Assembly (NCBI GenBank): GCA_024970065.1
Contig: CP103908.1
Coordinates: 434,001 to 498,000 of the forward strand
Source of the DNA: Pediococcus acidilactici
GTDB taxonomy: Bacteria > Bacillota > Bacilli > Lactobacillales > Lactobacillaceae
DNA: 64,000 nucleotides
Direction of reading: 5' to 3'
This document shows positions 57,981 to 64,000 of the stretch, piece after piece (the stretch's first letter is position 1; each line of letters begins with the position of its first letter). Under the pieces are notes generated by a model, which searched no databases, was not told the origin of the DNA, and saw nothing but the letters and a program-made list of their open reading frames with translations. A program made the translations under genes and the position numbers.

Positions 57981-58853
57981 TTATTGTTGATTTTGGGCAA
58001 GCTGTTCCAGGATGGCTTTGCCCACCCCGTCTTCATTATTAGTTACGGTGAGGTGGTTGGCCAAGCGTTTGATTTCTGGAATTGCATTACCCATGGCATA
58101 GCTAACGCCCGCGACACGTAGCATGGACGCATCGTTGAGGTTGTCACCAATCGTCATCACTTGGGACATTGGAATCCCAAGTTGATCCGCAAAATTTTGT
58201 ACAGCAAGTCCCTTTTGTGCGCGGGGGCTGTTGATTTCGATGTTATTTTCAAACGACGATGAAATTGCTACGTCAACCTGTTGTTGGATAGCTTCCCGGA
58301 CGGGTTGTAAACCTTTTTGTCCGTTTTGACCAAACGCAACCAGCTTTAAAATTTGAATTTTCGGATCGTCAAGTAGCACTTGGTAATCATCTACGTACCG
58401 GATATTCATTAACTCTACCCGGGCAGATGACATAGCAACTGCAAGTTTAAATGGTGTATCCGGGTTAACGGTCTCTAAAAGGTGGGAGACGGTTTCAATT
58501 CGCCGGGTCCGGCTGTTAGAAACCACTCCTTGATTGGTGGTGATTTCATAGTAGAGTCCGCGTTTTTCCAGCTGGTGCATGATCAACTGGGCGTTAGGCT
58601 TGGTAATCGGAACTTCATCGAGAATTTTGCCTTCGGTATCGAAAATTGCGGCCCCATTAAGGGTGATGAGCGGTACTGAAAGCCCGTAAGTCTCTAGAAG
58701 GGGTTTCGCTTCACGGTATTCGCGACCCGTTGCCACGACGAAATGTACCCCGGCATCTTGCGCTTTCTTTATTGCTGCGGCATTTCCCGGAGAAATTTGC
58801 ATTTCTTCGTTGAGTAACGTTCCGTCCATATCTGAAGCAATTACTGAAATCAT
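57981..58853 (-). CDS. Cof-type HAD-IIB phosphatase
   Basis: A 290-aa HAD hydrolase: catalytic DMDGTLL near residues 8-14 (Asp nucleophile), motif II TLNGA, Lys in the QKGLAV region and motif III GDNLNDASML. Cof-type enzymes dephosphorylate small sugar phosphates or FMN-like metabolites; the substrate is unknown. ATG 58853 is chosen over a TTG five codons upstream; the ribosome site is weak in either case. It is first of the three-gene minus-strand operon. Confidence 0.92.
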   Translation of the reverse strand: MISVIASDMDGTLLNEEMQISPGNAAAIKKAQDAGVHFVVATGREYREAKPLLETYGLSVPLITLNGAAIFDTEGKILDEVPITKPNAQLIMHQLEKRGLYYEITTNQGVVSNSRTRRIETVSHLLETVNPDTPFKLAVAMSSARVELMNIRYVDDYQVLLDDPKIQILKLVAFGQNGQKGLQPVREAIQQQVDVAISSSFENNIEINSPRAQKGLAVQNFADQLGIPMSQVMTIGDNLNDASMLRVAGVSYAMGNAIPEIKRLANHLTVTNNEDGVGKAILEQLAQNQQ

Positions 58854-59260
58854 GTTAAGCACATCCAATCCATATATTTATCCTAATTTTAACATAATTA
58901 ATGTCGAGCATTACAAGCTGGACATATTAGTATTCTTTTCATTCGTGAGGATGATAAATAGTATTTTCAATGCGTTAATTTGTCTTCTGCTTTTGGGAGT
59001 GTATTCGGTAGGATATTCTTCAGGTCTTGATGAGGATGACGCGGTTTGGTTAAACGTGCACGTAATTAACTGAACGATCTTTATAGCTTTATTAAGGGGG
59101 GAACGTTTAAAAATATAAGCTGAGATTGGGTAAAACCTAACTTGTTTTCAATTTAGTTATTATTTATCGAAATTATCGGGGGACTTATTTTTGATACAAG
59201 CTAGATACATTTAATCCTTAAGATAGAACGGAGATTAAATGAACTGTGAGGCTTGCTAAA
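58854..59260 (+). other. AT-rich divergent intergenic region
   Basis: About 400 bases between the HAD phosphatase and the acetyltransferase gene. A 40-codon frame starting at ATG 58951 (to 59073) encodes a hydrophobic N-terminus and an acidic tail (GLDEDDAVW) but its only ribosome-site-like bases, GTGAGG, abut the ATG, so it is doubtful. No terminator or well-formed promoter is recognised. Confidence 0.5.
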
Positions 59261-61051
59261 ATGGAAAATACAAGAAATAAAACTAAATTATTAAAACAAC
59301 GTCCGTCGTATTTTACATACGTACCTGCGTTGGATGGGCTAAGGGCACTAGGTGTTCTGTTGGTCCTAGGATATCATTTTGGAATTAATGGGTTTAAGGG
59401 TGGATTTTTAGGTGTTAATTTGTTTTTTGCTTTATCGGGATTTTTAATGATGAAAACATCACAAAATGAGGCTTTGAGGCAACAATTTTCACTTGGAAGA
59501 TTCTACATAAAAAGAATTAAACGGATTTATCCCGCAATGATTATGATGGTCTTGATGAGTACAGTAATTGCCACAATATTTATGCGTTCGCGTTTGCAAA
59601 GTATTAAAGACCAATTTTTAAGCACATTAATTGGCTATAATAACTGGTGGCAAATCAATCACTCCGTTTCGTATTTTGACCAATTAAACCAACAATCTCC
59701 GTTTACCCATATGTGGTCTTTGGGAGTGGAACTTAATTTTTATTTGATTTGGCCAATTATTTTCATGATTGGTTATTATCTGATCAACTCGAAAATGAAA
59801 AGAGTATTTTTTGGTACGTTAGCTGGGGCGGCGCTCTTATATTACCTTAGCTTTGTATTCACAACTTTAGACTTTTCGAGGATTTATTATGGAACCGATA
59901 CAAGGATATTTAGTTTTTTATTCGGTACGTGGCTTGCTAGCTACGATCGTGAAATTGATATACTAGGTTATCGTTATTCAGACCAAAGTAAATTGATTAA
60001 GGCGCTGATTCAGCTAATTGTTTTAGGGCTGTCAATTTGGTGTGTAACTACTGCAGATGGCCAATCAGCAGTTACTTACCGCTTTACCATGGTGTTATTT
60101 ACATTTTTAACGGTGGGGTTGATTCAGTTAATAGTTACCCCCACCATTTGGCAAAAACTATTTAATTTTCCTTTACTAGTGTGGTTAGGAAAACGAAGTT
60201 ACGGTATCTACATTTATCATTACCCTGTTATTTTTTTCTGTACACGATTACTACACCTAAATAATCAATGGTTATTGATTGGAATTGAGTTGGTGATTAC
60301 CCTTCTTATTACTGAAATTTCGTATGGTTTTTTAGAACAACCTATTCTACATTTTAAACTTAATGAACCTTTAATGGAGCAAAGACGATTTAACAAACCA
60401 ATGGGAGTTTTATTAGCAAGCTTAATAGTTATCACTGCCTTTGGCTTATTAACTACCTCGAAACCTACCGAGGCTCCTTATCACTTAGCTTCAGCATTGC
60501 ATAAAAATCAGCACCAACTAAAAGAGCAAGATAAGTCGGATTTAATTATTAAAAATGCGCGATCAAAGGCGGGGAATCCAGCTGATCGTCCAACTTTATC
60601 CATTGGTGATTCCGTCATGTTGGGAGCCTCTCCAGCTTTAAAACAAGTATTTAAGCATAATTACGTTGATGCAGTTGAGTCTCGTCAGGCATTTGTTTTA
60701 CCAACTTTACTTGAAAAATATAAGAAGCAAAATCAGTTGCCTAACCAAATATTAGTAGGCTTAGGTACTAATGGATATATTACTGATAAAACGGTCGCAG
60801 AGACATTTAAAATTGTTGGTAAGAAGCGCACCGTGTATTGGTTAAACATGTATGCCCCTACGATTCAATGGTCGAACTCAATTAATCAAGAATTAAAGGC
60901 ATTTAGTAAAAAATATGATAACCTTGTCATCATTGATTGGCATAGTGAAGGTCAAAAACATCCGGAATGGTTTTATAGCGATGAAATTCATCTTAATGGA
61001 GATGGACAAAGTGGTTATGCTAAATTCATTCGTGACAGTATTAAAGGTTAA
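59261..61051 (+). CDS. OatA-type O-acetyltransferase (acyltransferase 3 + SGNH domain)
   Basis: A 596-aa membrane protein: an N-terminal acyltransferase-3 domain with about ten membrane segments (ALDGLRALGVLLVLGYHFG, the conserved His; FFALSGFLM) and a C-terminal extracytoplasmic SGNH esterase-like domain with GDSVMLGAS (Ser block), GLGTNG and DEIHLNGDG (Asp-His block). This is the OatA/Adr layout; it likely O-acetylates peptidoglycan (MurNAc or GlcNAc) and confers lysozyme or autolysin resistance. ATG 59261 with TGAGG nine bases upstream is chosen over an upstream GTG. A two-component system follows 37 bp downstream. The coding sequence is more AT-rich than the backbone, suggesting transfer. 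Confidence 0.9.
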   Translation: MENTRNKTKLLKQRPSYFTYVPALDGLRALGVLLVLGYHFGINGFKGGFLGVNLFFALSGFLMMKTSQNEALRQQFSLGRFYIKRIKRIYPAMIMMVLMSTVIATIFMRSRLQSIKDQFLSTLIGYNNWWQINHSVSYFDQLNQQSPFTHMWSLGVELNFYLIWPIIFMIGYYLINSKMKRVFFGTLAGAALLYYLSFVFTTLDFSRIYYGTDTRIFSFLFGTWLASYDREIDILGYRYSDQSKLIKALIQLIVLGLSIWCVTTADGQSAVTYRFTMVLFTFLTVGLIQLIVTPTIWQKLFNFPLLVWLGKRSYGIYIYHYPVIFFCTRLLHLNNQWLLIGIELVITLLITEISYGFLEQPILHFKLNEPLMEQRRFNKPMGVLLASLIVITAFGLLTTSKPTEAPYHLASALHKNQHQLKEQDKSDLIIKNARSKAGNPADRPTLSIGDSVMLGASPALKQVFKHNYVDAVESRQAFVLPTLLEKYKKQNQLPNQILVGLGTNGYITDKTVAETFKIVGKKRTVYWLNMYAPTIQWSNSINQELKAFSKKYDNLVIIDWHSEGQKHPEWFYSDEIHLNGDGQSGYAKFIRDSIKG

Positions 61052-61088
61052 ATAAAAATTTCGGATTACAAACGAAGGAGGTCAACTA

Positions 61089-61739
61089 ATGTATTCAATA
61101 TTAATTGTGGAAGATAGCCCACGAATTAATCAACTAATAAAAACGGGGTTAGTTGACCAATACAAATGCTATCAGGCTTTAGATGCAAACCAAGCTAATA
61201 AATGGATGGATCAGGTACCAATTGATCTAGTTATTTTAGATATTATGCTTCCACAAGTTAATGGGTACGAATTGCTTCCCGTATTCAAAGAGGAACAAAT
61301 CCCGGTGATTTTTCTGACGGCGAAAACAGAGGTCGATGACATTGTTAAAGGGCTCAGACTAGGGGCTGACGACTACATCACGAAGCCCTTTCATTTGGAT
61401 GAACTGGCTGCACGGGTGGAAGCAGTTTTACGTCGTCGTTACGGAGGAAGCAAAGAGCTTTCTTATGAAGATTTTACGGTTGATTTATCCAAAAAAAATG
61501 TTAAAAGCAACGGAAAAGACATCAAATTAACTCAAAAGGAATACGAGTTGTTTATTTACTTAGTTAAAAATCGAGGAATTAGTCTGAGCCGCGAAAAAAT
61601 TTACCAAGCAGTTTGGGATTTTGCAGGTGAGTTTTCTGAAACGAGAACGGTTGATCTACACGTACAAAGGTTACGAAAAAAGCTCAACTTAGATAATAAA
61701 TTAAAAACTATATACAAATATGGTTATCGATTGGAGTAG
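61089..61739 (+). CDS. OmpR-family response regulator
   Basis: A 216-aa regulator: receiver with phospho-acceptor Asp51 (LDIMLP), Lys in TKPF, and a winged helix (LTQKEYELFIYLVKN, VDLHVQRLRKKL, YKYGYRLE). AAGGAGG is eight bases before ATG 61089. The partner kinase starts immediately after its stop. Position after the acetyltransferase suggests it controls wall modification; the signal is unknown. Confidence 0.93.
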   Translation: MYSILIVEDSPRINQLIKTGLVDQYKCYQALDANQANKWMDQVPIDLVILDIMLPQVNGYELLPVFKEEQIPVIFLTAKTEVDDIVKGLRLGADDYITKPFHLDELAARVEAVLRRRYGGSKELSYEDFTVDLSKKNVKSNGKDIKLTQKEYELFIYLVKNRGISLSREKIYQAVWDFAGEFSETRTVDLHVQRLRKKLNLDNKLKTIYKYGYRLE

Positions 61740-63137
61740 ATGATGAAATTATCAATGAAAATATTTTTGGTAATCACATTTTTGACCTCAATGCTTTTGT
61801 TAATTAATGGGGGATTAATTGTGAATGATAGTTTCCAGCAAGAAGTGTTGGGAGCAAAACAAGCGGTGATTGCCACTAACAGATTGGTGGCGAATCAGCT
61901 TTGGCAAAGCGACCAGCAACAAAATCAAGGTTTAACCAAGGGGCAGATAATTAATTTGGCAACGGTGACGCATACGAGCGTGGTTATATCTGGTGAAAAA
62001 CGCGAACCTATTTACGAAAAGGGGGTTAAAGATCATGCTGGTAAAAAAATTTCGTTAAAGGATACTGATCGACAACAAGTTCAATTTCTGACTGGTAAAA
62101 GTAATTACGTGGTAGCTAGCTTGAAGGTCGAATTTAAAAAACATACTTACTACATATCTTCCTTGTCAAAAATAGATGCAATCATATTTAACCGAAATCA
62201 ATTGATTCAAAAAATTTGGTTATACCTAACAATTAGTGTGGGGGTCAACTTGTTGTTGACCTATTTTGTCATGCAACGAATGCTAAAACCAATCCGGTTG
62301 CTAAAGTCGTCAAGTCGCCTTTTCCAATTAAACAACCATGAATTTGTCCCTTTAAAAGTCACTGGGGATGATGAGTTAGCAGATTTAACTAAAGCCTATA
62401 ACTTGATGGCAATGACAATTAAACACAATTTGGAAAAAGCTGAAGAACAAGCCTTATTACAAAAACAGTTTTCCCGTAACTTAACCCATGAAATTAATAC
62501 GCCTTTAACAATTATCTTGGGTTATGCAGAATTGTTGCAACGTGACCAAATGGATAAGCACGAAAAGCAGGAGGCGCTAAATTATATAATTGAAGAGAGT
62601 AGTCGGCTACAAAAGTTAGGGTCTCGGCTGAAACAATTAATTCAATACGAACACGCTCAACCACATTGGGAAACTTATGCAACTGAAGATTTAGCAAGCA
62701 TGATTAAGCAAATGATTACGGGGATAAAGCAAAAAACCGATAAAGATTTTAAGTTCAAACTAGATTTGGCTGCTTCTAAACTCCAAATTGATCAAGCGTT
62801 ATTCAAAGAGCTGATGATTAACTTATTAGATAATGCGATTCAAGCGCTACCTGAAAATGAGGGGTGTTTAAAGGTGTCTGGAAGCCTTTTGCAAGATACA
62901 TATCAACTTCAGCTTGTTGATAATGGAAAAGGGATTGATACAGAAATGATGAACCGCGTTTTTGACCCGTTTGTTTCGGGACAGAAATATGAGGGCAATC
63001 ATCTAGGGTTAGGCTTGGCGATAACTCGTCAGATTGTGACTAGTCTAAATTGGCGTATTACGATTGGAAATACAAAAACCGGAGGCGCTAGGGTGAATAT
63101 AACCATACCAAGAGAGGTAAATGTTAATGAAGAGTAA
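61740..63137 (+). CDS. Sensor histidine kinase
   Basis: A 465-aa membrane kinase: membrane segment about 5-25, an extracytoplasmic domain of about 130 residues, a second membrane segment about 158-178, HAMP-like linker, HisKA with phospho-accepting His near 250 (LTHEINTPLT) and HATPase (NLLDNAIQAL, DNGKGID, HLGLGLAITRQ). The first ATG directly follows the regulator stop; a second ATG three bases later has better spacing to GGAG. It overlaps the next gene by 11-17 bp. Confidence 0.92.
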   Translation: MMKLSMKIFLVITFLTSMLLLINGGLIVNDSFQQEVLGAKQAVIATNRLVANQLWQSDQQQNQGLTKGQIINLATVTHTSVVISGEKREPIYEKGVKDHAGKKISLKDTDRQQVQFLTGKSNYVVASLKVEFKKHTYYISSLSKIDAIIFNRNQLIQKIWLYLTISVGVNLLLTYFVMQRMLKPIRLLKSSSRLFQLNNHEFVPLKVTGDDELADLTKAYNLMAMTIKHNLEKAEEQALLQKQFSRNLTHEINTPLTIILGYAELLQRDQMDKHEKQEALNYIIEESSRLQKLGSRLKQLIQYEHAQPHWETYATEDLASMIKQMITGIKQKTDKDFKFKLDLAASKLQIDQALFKELMINLLDNAIQALPENEGCLKVSGSLLQDTYQLQLVDNGKGIDTEMMNRVFDPFVSGQKYEGNHLGLGLAITRQIVTSLNWRITIGNTKTGGARVNITIPREVNVNEE

Positions 63138-63771
63138 GCGTAAAAATTTCATTTCACTTCTGGTATTTTTGCTTTTGTTAGGTTTAGGGGCTTTGGGCTT
63201 CTATTGTTGGATTGAAAGTAGTAGCCAACATTTTTATCAGCAACAGGCTCAAATAATTGATTACACAGTTAGCAAGGATACAGAAAAGCTAAGTCGCAGT
63301 CAGGTTATCCGATTGACGAGCCAAACAAAACCTGTTTTTTTAAATGATAGTCCTAAGCTTAACCCACACCAAGTTGATGAATTGATTACAAAAACCACTT
63401 CCATAGTTGGTCCCATTGATCACTTGTCTATTATTAGAGTTCAACCGAAAGTTTATTACGACAATACAGGAAAAGCAGTAACAACTTGGTTGGTACAAGG
63501 TTTAAGTGACGAAAGCGAGTTTGACTTTGAAATAAAAAAAGATATGCAACTGATTTTGAATTTCAATTGGACATCGGATAGCTTGACCCCTAAAGCTGAT
63601 TTAGGGAAAATAGCACAAAACTTTAATAAGCAGTTAGGGATAAAAATGAAGCAACAAAAGCAAATTAATAAAAATACCTTTGTAATGACGTATCCGCATC
63701 AAATTACCTATCAGGTACGGCGAAGTCAGACAAACATCTCAATTACTAACATTAGCAACACTGGTAGCTAA
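63127..63771 (+). CDS. Membrane-anchored extracytoplasmic protein of unknown function
   Basis: A 214-aa protein with a basic N-terminus, one membrane anchor (about 8-28) and an extracytoplasmic domain of about 185 residues. I do not recognise the family. The domain alternates strands and helices (WLVQGLSDESEFDFEIKKD), which might be a PepSY/YpmB-like fold, but this is speculation. It overlaps the kinase gene, so it may be an accessory sensor or modulator, by analogy with YycH/YycI of the WalK system. ATG 63127 is preferred to ATG 63121 by spacing from GAGAGG. Confidence 0.75.
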   Translation: MKSKRKNFISLLVFLLLLGLGALGFYCWIESSSQHFYQQQAQIIDYTVSKDTEKLSRSQVIRLTSQTKPVFLNDSPKLNPHQVDELITKTTSIVGPIDHLSIIRVQPKVYYDNTGKAVTTWLVQGLSDESEFDFEIKKDMQLILNFNWTSDSLTPKADLGKIAQNFNKQLGIKMKQQKQINKNTFVMTYPHQITYQVRRSQTNISITNISNTGS

Positions 63772-63861
63772 ATAACATCGGTTTCCTATGTAGGATAGTT
63801 TAATTGATTGGGCATTCCTATTTAATTTAGTAGTTCGCCTTCTTAAGGAGGCTTTCTATTC

Positions 63862-63912
63862 TTGGTAAGAAAGTTATTTTTAAGCAATCTTCGCTGGAAG
63901 ATTGTTTTTTAG
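63862..63912 (+). CDS. Possible 16-aa cationic peptide overlapping a terminator
   Basis: AAGGAGG (63845-63851) is followed ten bases later by TTG 63862 and a 17-codon frame encoding MVRKLFLSNLRWKIVF, stopping inside the T tract of a terminator hairpin. The strong ribosome site argues for translation; the overlap with the terminator argues against. It could be a leader peptide or a gene remnant. Confidence 0.25.
   Translation: MVRKLFLSNLRWKIVF
63885..63910 (+). terminator. Terminator after the acetyltransferase/two-component cluster
   Basis: CAATCTTC / GAAGATTG with loop GCTG, followed by T6. The last 90 bases of the window after it show no feature I can name. Confidence 0.85.
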
Positions 63913-64000
63913 TTATTAACGTAAATTTTGGACGAAATACCCTTTAACAATACGTTGGTAAACTTTCATCAAACGTTATCATTAGCGGCTATGAAACATT

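Noticed and set aside
58951-59073. 40-aa peptide gene in the divergent intergenic region
   Set aside because: The only ribosome-site-like bases abut the ATG and no promoter or terminator is seen, so it is mentioned only in the intergenic entry.

Overview
The window is a low-to-moderate GC Firmicute chromosome segment, almost certainly from the family Lactobacillaceae. The order secA-prfB-phoPR-pst-phoU-hprK-lgt-gpsA-galU-trxB-pgm-uvrBA-rapZ-yvcK-whiA-(clpP)-rpoN-cggR-gap-pgk-tpi-eno-secG-rnr-smpB is the housekeeping backbone of that family. AGGAGG-type ribosome sites, frequent TTG/GTG starts, CIRCE, CtsR, PhoP and LexA operators and a KxYKxGKxW signal peptide agree with this. I cannot name the genus safely.

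Layout. (1) 1-3400, accessory: the 3' end of csn2, a 31-repeat type II-A CRISPR array, then a poorly conserved strip. That strip holds a broken toxin-like reading frame overlapping an acidic 70-aa protein (candidate immunity protein), two out-of-array CRISPR-repeat relics and a self-contained minus-strand gene for a 35-aa hydrophobic peptide. (2) 3500-13200: a CPBP membrane protease, groESL under CIRCE, a KimA-like permease, tagO, a YigZ-family gene, comFA-comFC and long-form hpf. (3) 13300-32000: secA, prfB with an intact +1 frameshift site, phoPR and a pst-phoU operon behind a multi-copy Pho box, then envelope and carbon genes. (4) 32017-32540: four tandem long hairpins after pgm, not explained by any family I recognise. 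(5) 32660-41300: YfbR-like phosphohydrolase, SOS-controlled uvrBA, rapZ-yvcK-whiA. (6) 41500-47300: a large secreted two-enzyme autolysin, clpP under a perfect CtsR box, tRNA-Arg(CCG), sigma-54. (7) 47300-56600: the cggR glycolytic operon, secG-rnr-smpB. (8) 56800-64000: GNAT, LURP-one-like and HAD genes on the minus strand, then an AT-rich OatA-type acetyltransferase / two-component system / membrane protein cluster.

How the genes work together: phosphate status (PhoPR) feeds the Pst transporter; HprK with the CggR operon covers carbon control and lower glycolysis; pgm and galU supply UDP-glucose, while tagO starts teichoic acid synthesis and the autolysin and acetyltransferase modify the wall. 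Heat shock is split between HrcA/CIRCE (groESL) and CtsR (clpP).

The most unusual material is the hairpin array at 32045-32449, whose stem differences are mostly G.U-compatible on the plus strand, and the accessory strip downstream of the CRISPR array. Everything here was read by eye; no homology search was run.
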